DNA of 64,000 nucleotides, taken from contig PYST01000151.1 in NCBI GenBank assembly GCA_003049485.1, positions 27,975 through 91,974 on the forward strand, written 5' to 3'. The stretch is from Ophioceras dolichostomum. Taxonomy: Eukaryota; Ascomycota; Sordariomycetes; Magnaporthales; Ophioceraceae. Every line of letters starts with the position of its first letter. The stretch's first letter is position 1. The position numbers and the translations under genes were made by a program. The notes below the pieces were generated by a model. It searched no databases, had not been told where the DNA came from, and saw only the letters and a list, made by a program, of their open reading frames with translations. This document shows, one piece after another, positions 34,668-46,920 of the stretch.

Positions 34668-35740
34668 ATGGAGGAGAAGCAAATCCGGGATGCCCCGGAG
34701 CCGTTCCTACGCACCGTCCCCGCCACGGTCTGCGCGAATGACCGGGTCGTCCGCAGCCAGGTGTTGCAGCGCTTGGGGGCCCTCGGTGCGGCTTCTTCTG
34801 CTGCTGACACGGAGAAAAAGAAGCTCACAGTGGCTGCGTTTAGTGGAAAGTATGGCCAAGACGACGACGACGACCGCCACGTATGCGGGCGTTGTCATCG
34901 GCCTTATACGGCAGCGCAGAACGAGTCGTCCCAGGAACGGAATTTCTGCCGTCCTCCCGAAGTCGATCGTACGCCGCCTCCAACAGGAGATCAATGAGCT
35001 CTTCTTTGCTGACTCGTCGAGCATCACCTGGCTGCAGAAAATCAATCTGCAGTCTATGCTCGTATTCATGGGCCTTGGCCGTAAGGATGCGCCAGTCGCG
35101 TTCTCCACGACTAACAAGAATGGGGCACCTTCACCACGCAACCAGGGCCTGGAACAGGCTGTGCGAGGACTCATCACCACCGAGACAAAGATGCGCGCCC
35201 GACTGGCCGCGCGAATCGAGACTCTGGAGAGCACAGATGGGGAGGTTTAGGCGTGCTCCTATCGTGATGGTCGGTGTTTGTTTTCTTCTTGTTTATATTT
35301 GACATCCCCTTTTCCCTACTACCCCTCTCTTCCCCATCCTCGTTGAGCAGAAAAGAAAAAAAATAACCCCCCAGCAGGCCTCACTAAGCTTTCAGTTGAC
35401 GACACTGACCTCTCGATCCATCCACATCCGTCTATCCCGCCATGCAGGCCGGACGGTGCCGGATCACCGCAAGTGGGACGACTATGACGAGAAGTGCTTC
35501 GGCCCCATCGACTCGGCGGAGAACCGAGAGGAGAACCCGGACGTCTTCTTCTGGACCTGCTGCGGCGAAACCGGAACCCACGAGGGGTGCAAGCGCGGCA
35601 AGCACCTGCTGCAAGTCTTCCCTGCCTCCTCGCTGAGGGCTAATAGGGGTAGATACTACGACCCCAACAAGCGGTTCCCGCTCAACGATGACAACAACCA
35701 CGGCGGCGATGATGTCAAGATCGATAGCCTGATAACGTGA
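34668..35740 (+). pseudogene. CHORD-like zinc family copy A, disrupted
   Basis: The N-terminal exon from ATG 34668 has the family motif DAPEPFLRT, then VCGRCHRPYTAAQN, the first half of the zinc pattern. Homology stops after this Asn (near 34935): the expected C-x2-H-x-G is missing. A different open segment replaces it (34936..35250, ending in a stop), with natural-looking residues such as IVRRLQQEINELFFADSS and TKMRARLAARIETLES. Family homology returns at 35448 behind an intact CATGCAG acceptor in the conserved phase. It reads KWDDYDEKCFGPID, FFWTCCGETGTHEGCKRGKH and GRYYDPNKRFPL, to TGA 35740. A foreign fragment therefore seems to have replaced the end of exon 1 and part of the intron. A chimeric but expressed gene cannot be excluded. 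Confidence 0.6.
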
Positions 35741-36443
35741 GGAACGGGAGGAAGCCAGCTCTAGTTTTGGAACGAGACTACTAAAGAGGGACTTGTCCTC
35801 TAGATCTAGCTAGAGAATGTGATGCTCAGAAGAGCTCTATATATACACGAGTAAAGAACTATAGAATCTTCTAGAACTGTATTACAAATAGTAAAGGCAG
35901 TTCTAGAAGAGACGAATTCTGACAAATGTGATAGAAGACGATAGAAGACAGTAGAAGCTGATAGAAGGCCATGTGGAATAGTGGAAGCGTGTTGCCACAA
36001 TAAGGTTCTCCATTCTTGACAGATGAGGAGGATGACATCGGCGATGTGGAGGATTTGGAGGAGGACGATGGCGATGACGATATGGACAACGACGATGATG
36101 ATGGTCAAGATGACCTCCAGATGAAGGATATATAGGAGGCCCGCCGGCAAACAGCAGCAATACGATGACGGTACGACCAGGGACGGCTGAACAAGCCAGT
36201 TGACGATAGATAGGTACGTCGTATCTAGCTAGGGGGCATTGATCATACATTCTGGCACAGGATGGAGTAAAGCGTTTATCGAGTAATTATACTCCTGCTT
36301 TCGTTACATACTGATTACCCAAGGAGCTCCCTCCCTTAGCATCGAGGCGATAGTATATTCCGTACGGTCTGCTACCTCTGTCGGCCTAAGCCCCTACCTA
36401 CCTACCTAGGAAGGCGTGGAATTAGGCAGCGATCGGTCGAAAG
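35741..36443. other. intergenic with a short acidic open fragment
   Basis: From about 36024 to 36131 (+) an open segment behind a TTGACAG acceptor-like site encodes an Asp/Glu-rich stretch (for example EDLEEDDGDDDMDNDDDD) ending in TAG. It may be the acidic tail of a lost gene. Upstream, GATAGAAG-type units repeat near 35930..35965. Confidence 0.35.
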
Positions 36444-39400
36444 TTAGCGCTTCACCCCCTTCTCCAAATCGACCTCCATTCGCCCATCCGACGACCCCTT
36501 CCCCCGAATCTCCTTCCCCTTCTCCTTCTCCTCATCCTTCCCACCACCATCCGCCTCCTTCTCCTTCCTCTCCCTCCTCCCTCCTCTCCCACATCCCTTC
36601 CCCTTCCCCTCCCCCATCCCCATCTCCTTCACCTTCTCCTTCACCTTCTCCTCCTTCTCCTCCCTCTCAACCCTCTCAGCCTCCTCCTTCGCCTTCCCAA
36701 CCTCCTCCTCCCACCTCCTCGTCCTCTTCCTCCTCCACCCCGCCCCAAACATCCACTCGACCACCAGCAACGGACTCAGCGCAGCCACGACCAGCGCGAA
36801 CGTCAAGAAGCAAAACCCCGGCCCCACGCTGTCGATGATGACGTGCACGACGCCCGCACCCGCGGCGCCCAAGGAGAACCGCAACAGGTTGTTGGCGGCC
36901 GTGGCGCTCGCGCCCGCCCCGGGGTACAGATCGACGGCGAGCGCCGCGTTGAGCGACGAGACGGCCGTCGCCGTGTAGGCGATGACGAACTGCAGGAGCA
37001 GAGACAGGGCGAGGTTGCCGGGAAAGGGCACCGGGGACTCGCCCGGCATGGGGAAGTGGGTCTGCGTCGAGATCGACCAGCCGTACCCGGAGGTGGCGGC
37101 GACGAAGAGCGTGACGGCCCACCAGACGGAGCGGAGGCGGGCCTTTTCTGTCGGGAAGGACGGTGCTAGGGAGGGGCGGCGGGCTCGGTGGGTCGGGGCC
37201 CGGGTCGGCGGTGACGGCGGTTGCTGCTGCTGTTGTTCAGCTTGCTGCTCTGCCAGCTGCGACGGCTTCCAGAGCGACGACCTCCGGTCCTCGGGCGAGA
37301 CCGAGTGGCGATCAGAATGGGAAGCAGCAGCCGTAGACGCCGACGACCACGCAACAGACGACTCGCTCGTGATGGTGGTGAGCGTAGCGCCGCTGTTTGT
37401 GACGGACCGCGAGAGGCGTCTGCGCGCCGTGCGTGGCGGGGGCGCGAACGCGCGCTGCTCCAGGAACTGGGCCTCGACGACGCGGTAGTCCCTGTCGAGC
37501 ACGAGGCCCGTTAGGTACGAGCCCAGCACGCAGCCCACGCCGTTCGGCAGGAAGCAGAGGCCGATCTGCATGTAGGTCAGGCCGAAGCGGCGGCGGAGCA
37601 GACCGGCCGTGGAGGCGACCATCATGGACCAGACGGCGTAGACGACTGCGCCGAAGGTCAGCGTCACGAAGACGTCCTTCTCGGTCAGGAAGCGTAAGGG
37701 GGCCAGGATCTCGCGCATTGTTATGGGCTGCGGCGGGCGGACTTGGGTCGTGAGCTCGCTGACGACGCCCGAGCTATCTGTCGTATTGGGCCTCCCGTAT
37801 ATGAGTGGCCGGTTGACGCCGCGGAGCGGCACGCTGCCGTTGCCGGCGATGATGCGGAGGGTCTCGGGCAGGAAGAGCACGATCAGCACAAGGATGGCGG
37901 CGCCCATGATGAAGAGGAACCAGAAGATGGAGCGGAAGCCGAGACACTGGTCGAGGATGCCGCCGATGACCGGACCGATGCACGTGCCTATCATCCATAC
38001 TGTTTTGAGGTCAGTCGCTCAGTCGGTCGCGGCCATGCAGCGTAAGTACAACTGCGGCCTGGGTTTGCATTCTGGAGAGGTCCGGAGCAGTCTAGAGCAG
38101 TCTGGAGCCGAGGGGTGGGTGGCAGGGCTAGTGCTGCGCTTGCGGGGAACTTGGGGATGAAAGAAGCTGGAGAAAACTCACGCCCTCCAAAGATGCCAAT
38201 AAGTCCGCCTCTTTCTCTCGGGGTGGTTAAGTCGCCAATGACACCAGAGCCTATGTAGACATGTAGAAGTGTCAGTCTAGCTGTTATTTTGTTTTCCATC
38301 CAAGAGAAAGAGAGAAGGGGTAGGGAAAAAAGGCAGGCATAATCAGCTTTACCAATCACAATAGGCGCCGAGCTGCCCGCGGCCTGCAGCGCCCGGAACA
38401 CCATCAGCATCGGCATGCCCCGCGACAGGGCCAGCCCGACGTTCGACCCCAGGAACACGACCAGCGAGATCATGAACGTGATCCTCCTTCCTCTCCCGTC
38501 GCTCATGATGGCCCAGAAGGGCGGCACCACGGCCTGCACGATCATGAACACCGTGATGGTCAGGGCCATGTCCACGATGCTGACGTGGAACGTGTCGGCG
38601 ATGTCGCGCAGCGCGGGGAAGTAGCTGTTGCTCGACAGAGGCGACAGCGTGGCCGCCAGGCTGACGAGGTAGACGAGCCTCCGCTTCTTCGCCGCGCTGA
38701 AGACGTGGTGCGGCGGGGGCCGGATGGCACCCGCCGCGATGGACGAGCGTCGGGCAACGGCCACGGCGTGGGAGGCGCGGCGCGCGCCGGCGACTGCCGC
38801 GGCGGTGGGGCAGCGGCCGAGGTGGCCGACCGTGTTCTCGAAGGCGTCCACCGCCTCCTCCTCCTCTTCCGCTTCGAGGATGGCGCCGACGGTCTCGTCC
38901 CGATGCGCCTCGTCTCCCATCAGCTCCTCCTCCTCCAGCTCCCGCTCCTCGGGATACTCGAAGTGGATGAACTCGCCGTGCACGACGAAGTTGCTGGGCC
39001 GTCTGAGAGAAACGCTCGCGTGGCGGTGGATCGAACCTGTGGTGGACAAGTCTGACCGCATCCGGGTCAAAATGCCGGGCTTGCTGGGCCTGGAGTACAT
39101 GCTGGGCCTGGAGTGCACGCCTGGGCGGGAGTGCCGTCGGGGGGATGTGGTCCGGCCGTCGCCTGACGTGGGCCGTGTGGCGCTCGAGGCAGGGGCGAGG
39201 CCCTCGAAAGCCGATGCGGCCTCGTCGCGCGGCACGCCGCTGTTGACGGCTGTGTTGATGGCTGTGTCGATGGCGGTCCGGTCTCCAAAGTAGTCATCCG
39301 GCTCGCAGGACCGGCGCCACCCACTACCAGGCGAAATGGCTGGCCCGGGATGGACGGTGCTGCCGGGCGAGAGCCGCTGGGGCGTGCCGTCGAGGTGTCT

Positions 39401-39802
39401 GCTGGGTGAGAGGCGGTTCCGATCCCAAGTAGGGCCGGGCATGGATGGGGCGGGGATAGAGAGCTGCCGGGACTCCCTCCGATGAGGGTGACGCCAATGC
39501 ATATGTGCAGACGCCCGGCGTGGTTGTTGATTTTGCGGCTGCGGCTGCTGGCTCCGGGCTGGCTGCTGGCCTCGTCCTTGCTGCTGGTCGGCCTGTTCAT
39601 GGTGCTGGGGCCGTTCACCGGGCATCACGATGTGAACACTCGGTGAACGATGCGATGGTGGAGCAGATGGCAACGAGGCTGGAGGCGGAGGCGACTGTCT
39701 CGGCGACGGTCCCGGTGACTCTCCTCGCGACTGAGCCGACGACGCGGTCGGGGCGGTCGCTGCCGTATCCTTGTCCTTCGCATGCTCCGGTTTGCCTGCC
39801 AT
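36444..39802 (-). CDS. MFS multidrug/polyamine transporter, DHA1 (QDR-like) family
   Basis: Exons 39802..38353, 38250..38182 and 37999..36444; introns GTAAAG...CATAG and GTGAGT...AACAG; 1024 aa. The first 360 residues are a long Pro/Gln/Ser/His-rich cytosolic extension. The transporter core starts at RRLVYLVSLAATLSPLSSN and carries the MFS loop 2-3 motif (SDGRGRR) and the family motif PRERGGLIGIFGG...WMIGTCIGPVIGG. A large charged loop (about 100 residues) separates the two six-helix halves. The C-terminal tail is extremely Lys/Glu-rich. The ATG at 39802 was taken because further upstream only a TTG is available. It is expected in the plasma membrane, exporting drugs or polyamines by proton antiport. 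Both terminal extensions exceed the usual DHA1 size of 500-600 aa. Confidence 0.88.
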
Positions 39803-41114
39803 CGTATCGTGATAACGACCGGCTGGGGGCAAACGTTTGTCGTCTCGTCTAACTTCCGAGTCCTACACTGGTGGTGGTGGTGGTGGTGAAAAGTGACCGC
39901 CCCAATCTACCCTCCCGAGGCGCTTGGGTCGAGGAGCTGCACCCCCTGAAAACACTATATAGACAAGCTACTAGCGCCAGCATCTTTACATATGGTGCTC
40001 CATTCTCGACCGGCGTAGAACCCCTCCAGCGAGATACCAAGCCAGCCGAGAAGGCTCTATAGTCCGAAGTGTGACGTCGACGAGTTCAGAAGGACGCCGA
40101 GTGGGAGACTCACGCCCATGCCATCACAAGCTTCAAGGTTTGTTGAGGTCGGCAACGGGCCGAACCTTGAGGCCCTTTAGCCCCATGCCTTGATGGACAT
40201 CCACGTTTCCAAACACACTACCGCCTCCAGCTTCCACTCCGATGGAAACATGACGTCTGTGATGTAGATGCCGCAGTCTGCCCACCCGCAAAAGCATATA
40301 GGAATTGACTGGAGTCTCGCGCACCAACCAAGGCAGTCTGACTTAGGCTGAAATATTTGTACGAAGAGCGGAGAATTCTGTATTTCCGATGACAGGGAGC
40401 TGTCGCGTGGAAGCAAGCGACGGGTAGCCGGTAAGCCACCCAGGGTGGTAGGGCTGATCGGCGGCCCGGGGGCGAAGAAACTTTTGGCTGGAGACAAGGA
40501 GGGGTCATGAGAACCTTGAGAGCCCTTCCCGAGTCAGAACCGGAAGGGTGCCGACATAACCGAAACCTAACAAACTATACCGGAGTCAGAACATCTTGGG
40601 TGCTGCAATCATAGGACCCGACCCGACCTGAGGCGTTGCCGCTCCCACAACACCTGGTAGAAAGGCGGCTGTACGGACACAAGGGGATCCGAACGGGAGG
40701 TGGCTCTGTGAAACTCCCTAAGAAGTCGGCTCAGAGACGCCGAGACGCCTAGAAACCACATTGGTGTCGCCATCTGTCAAGCCCTTGGGACCAAGGCCAA
40801 AGGTGAAGGAAAACGTAGAACAAATGGGTGCTTCAACGAAGAGGTTCTGGAGAACCTAGAAAGCCTAGAGAATCTGTCGTCATCGCCAAGTGTGTAGGTA
40901 CCCGGAGCTTACGGCGTAGGCAGCCAGTTATCCATCGAGACGAGCTTCTCCTCGCGGAAATGCCGCGCGATCGATATATTGCGTACATGGCTCCCTTCCT
41001 GCAAGGGGCAGAGGAGCAACCAACCAACTCTCATAGAGACGCATATCCATCCAACCCTCTCGGAGAGTAAGTAGCGCTTGGCATCCCCGTGCCGGGGCAG
41101 GCAGGAAGCAGGAA
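39803..41114. other. intergenic
   Basis: Promoter of the MFS gene and further DNA without recognisable genes. Confidence 0.4.
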
Positions 41115-41591
41115 ATGGCCCAAACACACACCAGTAGGAAGCTCGCGAGAGGCGGTAGCGCCACCTTGCTCGACGACGATAGCGACTCACCACCACCATG
41201 CATCAGGATAACGATCCTCGAAACCGACGCCCCTCACCCAGAGTCCCAAGCTCGCCGGGGCTCATACGCTGACATACTGCAAGCGCACCTCCGCCAAGCC
41301 GGGGCATCGTACTCGCCCCCGCTCCACATGTCGACCTTATCCCACATCATGGTGGCGGAGAAAGGCGGCTCCGCCCCTCCTGTCTCCTTCAAATTCTTCC
41401 ACGCGGTCCTCATCGTGGGCAGCACGTACAACGCGATACTCTTCCTCCGTCCCCTGGATCATCTCGCTCCTCTCACTCCTCCGAGCCCTCTAGCGCACGA
41501 GGCCGCCGAGCATGCGCTTCAGCGGCGTCTTGCTTCGGGCGCCGGAGACTGTGCGCCGGAGACTGTTCACGACGCAGGTGAAAGCACCTAG
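41115..41591 (+). pseudogene. truncated class I glutamine amidotransferase-like gene
   Basis: The open frame of 158 codons starts with PPPCIRITILETDAPHPE and GSYADILQAHLRQAG, the first strand and helix of fungal GATase1-like proteins, and later has FFHAVLIVGSTYNA, matching the usual DAVLLTGSKYNAF segment. The catalytic part (nucleophile-elbow Cys, then His-x-Glu) is absent; the frame ends soon after in unrelated sequence. I read it as a 5' fragment of such a gene. The match is from memory and weak, so this stays uncertain. Confidence 0.35.
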
Positions 41592-42155
41592 CCTTCGACG
41601 AGAATATGGTGAGGCGCGAGATGGAGATGCGGATCGATCAGGCGGGGATCGAAGCTAGTGGTTGCGGTGGTGGTGGTTGTCGTCGTCGTCGTCGTCGTCG
41701 TCGGCATGACGGCGGCGACGAAGACGATGAAGGAGGAGAGCACGACGAGGGGGGAGATCGCGCGGCCGAGACGGCACATCTAGAGCACGACAGCGATGTG
41801 GTAGCGGCGGCGATCCTGAGGGTTTTCCATGGAGAGGACGGCGACGACGATGACGAGTGAAACAGCCGTCCCGCCCGTACGCCCCCCATGTACATAGCAT
41901 AACGTCAACGGGGGAAAACAGGGGGCATCAACTCTGGTTCCAGAGTCGTCGAGGCCGCCTAAGCCCCGGAGTAGAGTCACCCAACGCCGCCCGCCTAGGG
42001 AGGAACGGCCGGAATCGCTCCTATCCACGATCCATGCCTCATGCACGCATGGCATGTTAGCCAGCCCAATACATCAATCATCCCATCCACCCAGTTCTTC
42101 TGATTTGACCGCCGTCGAAACAAAACAAACCATCTATCCACTTCCTCTCCCCTTT
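41592..42155. other. intergenic with a (GTC)n tract
   Basis: A triplet run at 41680..41703 makes open frames rich in Arg, Asp or Thr depending on frame. None has other coding features. Confidence 0.45.
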
Positions 42156-44236
42156 TCAACCCGGCGGGATCCACCCCAGCCTCTGCACCGCCCAAGCGAT
42201 ATGCACCCTCGTCCCCGGCGTCAGCGCGCCGTGCACCCCCGCGATCATGTGCGGCGCCCACCCTCCCGAGATCCACTTGTAGTCGACCTCGCGGAATAGC
42301 ACGATGAAGTACGCGAAGATGATGAGCGCCATCGGCTGCTTCCTCTGCAGCATCGCGACATACGGCTCGGACTCGACCAGCTGGAACATGGTCACCATGA
42401 CCGTCTCGGACACGCCCCTGAGTGTCAGGTTGCCGTTCTCCTCGTACACGGCCGAGAAGCAGCGCATCACGCTGTCCAGCGCGCTCAGCAGGACAGGGAA
42501 CTCCGGGTTGTTGTTGTTGTTGTTGTAACCCTGTCCCGACGACCCCGCATCGTGCTCGTACAGCAGCTCCCTCAGGTGGCGGAAGGGCTCCGGGTCGTCC
42601 GGGGACAAGCCCAACACGCGCGAGTCGAGCAGTCGTGAGACGTTCGGGTCGACGCTCGCGCACAGCGGGGCGAGGGGCCCGTCCTTGATGCGCTCCCACC
42701 ACACGCCTGCGACGTGTCCGATGCCCTTGAACAGCACCACCCACTCCGCGGGGCCGTCCTCACTGAACAGCAGGAAGTCCCCCCTTCTCGGGCCGCGGGC
42801 GAGGGAGTAGAAGCAGGACAGGACGGCGAAGAGGTAGAGGGCGTGGCAGTTCTCGGAGTCCATCTGGGGCAGGAGCGCGGAGGCCATGCGGAGGCCCTGC
42901 TGCCAGTGGTGCGCGGCCTGCGCGGTGTGCAGCTCCAGGTGGGAGGTGCGGAAGCGCGCGAGCTGGATGGCCGAGAGGGCGAGGCAGGCGTGCATGACGA
43001 AGTGGTACTGCAGGCCCATGCGGGGGATCTCGGAGCGCCAGAAGTCGAGGTCGATGGCGCGGGAGGAGAAGCAGTGCACGGTGGAGTTGGTGAAGTTGAG
43101 GAGGAGCTCTAGGTCCGCTGTGTTTAGGAGAGGGGAGGTAGAGGACGGGACAGAGGAGGAGGAGTGGTGTAGTGGTGGTGGTGGTGGTGCGGAGGAGGCG
43201 GCTGAGGCTGAGGCTGGAGCTGGAGCTGAGGCTGTGGTTGATGTTGTGGAGGTTAGTGGCGTGAGAAGCGGGAGCTGGATAGAGAGGTTGTACGCCTCTG
43301 TTCCCGCTACTGGTGGAGGTGGGATCATGCCCACGCCGCCGCTCCCGTCCGCTACCACTCTGCCAGCGGTGGTGGTGGGGAAAACACCGTCACCACCGCC
43401 GGGGACGGTACCATCTAACGGCGAGTTGCGTCCCACCGACCCTAATCCCGACCTCGCGGAGGCGCCGGTAGCCGGGGCGGGGTAGTGGCACGGCATGAGC
43501 CGCGTGTGGCAGTATGAGCATGCCGGCCGGACCTCATCGCACTACGGCGCAGGATGGATGCATTAGCTCAGGCTCAATACGGTATTCCAACTCACCTCCC
43601 TAGTAGGTAGTGAGTGGGTGAGTGTGTGAGTGCCGGGCTTGAACCCCCTCTCGCCGTCCAGAGCGAGCAACATCGTGTTCGGGTTTCATCATTAGAACTC
43701 ACCTTGACCCGTCGTTTCTTACAGCTGGTGCACCCCGTCCGGCTCTTCCGGTGGGGCCTGCGAGACATATTGCGTGGATTGGCGCGAAGCCCGATAACGC
43801 GATCCTCACTAGCACCTAGCTCAGTCTGATCAGGCGTCGCCGTGTTCTCCCCTGTGGTGAGAAGGTGTTCTTCTGCCGCCGCCGCTGCTGCTGCTGTCAC
43901 CACGGCTGGAGACGCAGCTGGGGTCGTAGCCGTAGTCGTAGTCGATGAAGCTGGCGTCGCCGGCGTTTGCTGTGCTTGTGCTGATGCTAATGCTGTTCCA
44001 CCACCTAGTGTTTGTGCCGACGGCGCTGCGACTCCTCTCCTAGATCCGTTTGCCCCGAATGCCCCGAATGCGCCTGGTGCTGCTGACACGGCGGAAGCTA
44101 CAAAACTACTCCCCCTCGCGGGCGACCACTCGCCGTAGCCTCCTCCCGCGCTGGGCGACCTGCCATCCGTCGCAGTCGCAGTCGTCATCGTCGTCGTCGG
44201 TGACGCTGACGTGGCCGGGGTAAGTACATCTTCCAT
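42156..44236 (-). CDS. Zn2Cys6 transcription factor, Upc2-like
   Basis: Exons 44236..43703 and 43541..42156; intron GTGAGT...CGTAG, phase 0, 639 aa. The zinc cluster spans the intron: GCTSCKKRRVK in exon 1 and CDEVRPACSYCHTRLMPC in exon 2, with Cys 169, 172, 179, 186, 189 and 196. The first 165 residues are Ala/Thr/Pro-rich. After a linker comes the Upc2-type C-terminal domain (DLELLLNFTNSTVHCFS, FWRSEIPRMGLQYHFVMHAC, HALYLFAVLSCFYSLARG, GHVAGVWWERIKDGPLAPL). It ends in a segment usual for 'sterol uptake control protein 2' homologues (RVHIAWAVQRLGWIP). In yeast Upc2 the domain binds ergosterol; many filamentous homologues regulate other pathways, so the target is unknown. The polyN run (YNNNNNNPE) is encoded by a GTT repeat on the plus strand. 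Confidence 0.88.
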
Positions 44237-44869
44237 CTTCCCACCTGTCCATTCAGTCTGACGCGCGCCAACGGGGCAATGGCGCAACGATCAATGGAAG
44301 CTTTTGCGCAAGGCGCCCGCCGACCAAGGTTCCAGAAAAGCCCGCAGTTTACTGGGAAGGTGAACGAATCCCAGCTGCCGACGGAGGCTGTTTTTAGGCG
44401 GAACCAATTAAGGGAAGCTGTGGATTTTACTCAGGATTTAGTGTTGAAGAGCCCAAGGATGGAAAGAAGGAAGAGAAGGCGGCATTATCGGTAGGCTCTT
44501 GAGCACTGTGTGGGCAGTGGGGCGACTAGTGCATATACACAGTTCTATCGACAAGCTCGGCCGCTGTCACGCACGGTATTTTGAGCCAATTTTTTCTGAG
44601 TCGCCTCTCGGAAGCTTCCCCGGTCCCATGTCACAGCACTGAGCATTTTAGCTGCATGTTTCAGTCTCAGCTGAGCATGGCTTCTACGGAGTTTTCCGTT
44701 GCAGCGTCGTATTTTTCAAGGACGAATTAATAAATACGCCGCATGAGAAGACTCCAATAGGCGCCTAACCAGAACGCAAGTACTGTAGTGTCGGTATCTC
44801 GGCGGGATTTTCCTCCGAATAGGTCGGCGCACATTCAACCTCGCCCACCGCGTTGGTGTGGTTTCTTTC
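44237..44869. other. intergenic
   Basis: Promoter of the Upc2-like gene and 3' flank of the beta-lactamase-like gene. No gene is supported. Confidence 0.4.
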
Positions 44870-46920
44870 TCACGTCGTCCCTCCTCCACAACTGCTCCCC
44901 CCATTACCCCTAAAAGCCTTGCTCCGCAAAAAGGGTGCCTCAAGACCCAACACCTCGCCCGTATCGGCGTCCTTGACAAACACGAGCCTGTCCACGGACT
45001 CGTGCCCATAATAGACCCAGTCGACGGCCTCCCACGCGAGGCAGTCGTACGCGCCCACCCCCCTACCCGGCAGGTCCGAGTCGCCCGAGCTGTGGCGCGT
45101 GACGTCCCAGGTGAAGCGCCAGTCCTCGCGCACCACGTCCCGCCCGCGCAGCGTGTCCTGCGTGGACACCTCGGCCGGGTACAGGCGCAGAACGGAGGCC
45201 GGGCGGTAGTTGGGCACGAGCGTGCCGTACGTGACGGTGAAGATCTCGCGGAGCCCCGCGAGGATGTCCTTGCCGTCGCGCGAGAGGGACTCTAGCACGA
45301 GGCTCTTGCCATCCAGCTTTATCCGCGCCGAGAAGGGGATGCCACCACCTCCGCCGCCGGTGTTGCTGCTACTGCTGTTGCTGCTGCCAGTCGTCGCGTT
45401 GCTTCCGCCTCCGCAGGCGTCCTCGAACAAGCCCACGTAGCCCAGTTCCACCACCTGTTCTCGCGAGGCGGCCTCGACGGCAGGGACCAGCACAGCCAGC
45501 ATCGCATCGCTGATCGCCGTCACGGCGCCGGCGTCCCCCGCGGCCAGCAGCACGAACCCAACTCCGTACTCGTCCACCACAGACACGCGCGCGCGGTACC
45601 CGTACGCGGCGCCGTCCTTCGTCGCGATCGTGACCGTGTGTCCGCCCGTCTCGCCCACGGGGTCCCACGTCGCCGGGAACAGCGCCTGGGGAGGCGGCCT
45701 GTAGATCTCCCACGGCATGCCGAAGAACGAGTGGGGGCTGCCCGTGAACGACCTCGGCTTCAGCCACTCCCTCACGGTCGCGGGGCTGTCGAAGATTCGG
45801 TACGTCAGGATGGAGTGCACGAAGGCCGACAGGTCAGCCAGCGTAGAGACCAACCCTCCACCGGGCGCCGCGTCGCCGAACCAGAAGCCCCAGCTGTTGC
45901 CCACGGGCGGGATGGTGGCGTTGTAGTACAGCAACCCGGGGCTGGGGTACGTGGCCGTCATCTGGAGCGGGCCCGTGATGTACTCGTACAGGAGCTCGGG
46001 GTAGGCGAGGTTTCGCGCCGCGCCGACGGCGTACATGAGCAAGGTGAATGCCACGTTGGAGTACACTGGCCGCTGCATGGGAGGGGCGACGGGTCGGGCG
46101 GACCGCAGGCCCACGACGTACTGCGAGCGCGTGCAGCCGAGGTTGAGCCCGAAGACGTCGCACATGAGGTATTCGTAGCTGCTAATGGGTGGGAGGCCAA
46201 GGGTTTCGAAGTAGGTTTTGAGGAGGTACGACTCGGAATAGCCGTCTGTTTTATGTCTGTCATTAGTGATTATTACATTGGTAGGTACCTTGGGTAAGGG
46301 AGGCTGCCCGGGCACGTTGCCCTGTCTTAGGGGTACTTGGAGGGGTCAGCGCTAGGTGTGTTCATACAATTTGGAGGGATGCCGGCCAGATGCGACGCCA
46401 GCGCGCGCAACGTAATCGTCTCCCATTGGATCAGGGAGGGACCCGACAGGCCGGGGATGTACTTGGTGATAGGGTCGTCGAGATTCACGCCGCTGCGGAC
46501 GAGGACGGCGTCGGTGATGGCCTTGGAGATTGACCCTATCTGGTACTGCGAGTTGCGGTCGACCCGTCTCGTGCCGAGGAATGTGTTGGACGCAAGGTGG
46601 TGGTACTCCCACAAGGGCACGCCTGGGCTGCCCTGGTCCCGCGATACGAACGCTAACGAGACGGTGGTGTTGGGCACCGCCCACCCGGCCCTGATTCTTC
46701 CCCCAACGGCGGCATCGAGCAGTGATGTGAGGTTCGCCGTTGCCCGCCGGAACGTCTCGGATCGCGCGAGGTTCGGCCGCGGCAGCACCGGGCCTTCTGG
46801 GCGGCACTCTAGTCCGGAGGCGAAACCGGCTCCGAGGCAGATGATGAGGGCGGTGGCAGTGATGAGGATGGTGGTAACCGCGTGGTTCCTGTACCAGGCT
46901 TGCGTCGAGGATGTCCACAT
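44870..46920 (-). CDS. beta-lactamase-like serine hydrolase, membrane-anchored or secreted
   Basis: Exons 46920..46368 and 46245..44870; intron GTATGA...AACAG with an ACTAAT branch site; 642 aa. A hydrophobic segment (TTILITATALIICLGAGFA) at residues 16-35 is a signal anchor or signal peptide. The class C-type motifs are present: SISK (SxxK, in YQIGSISKAITDAVL) and YSN (in PVYSNVAFTLLMYAVG). The GIPPNYGYSESYLL segment is restored across the splice junction, which supports it. A GGHTVT stretch may stand for the third motif. The C-terminal domain (GREIFTVTYGTL-like, PNYRPASVLRLYP) matches fungal beta-lactamase-like proteins with an extra domain. It is likely an esterase, peptidase or DD-peptidase-like enzyme; real lactamase activity cannot be inferred. 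A Ser/Asn/Gly linker lies near residues 490-510. Confidence 0.88.

Noticed and set aside
41606..41860. Asp/Arg-rich or Thr-rich frames over the GTC tract
   Set aside because: Composition is dictated by the triplet repeat in each frame; no other coding evidence.
43625..43650. GTTCAAGCC on the minus strand as tRNA B box
   Set aside because: It is inside the intron of the Upc2-like gene, the T stem does not pair and no A box is present.
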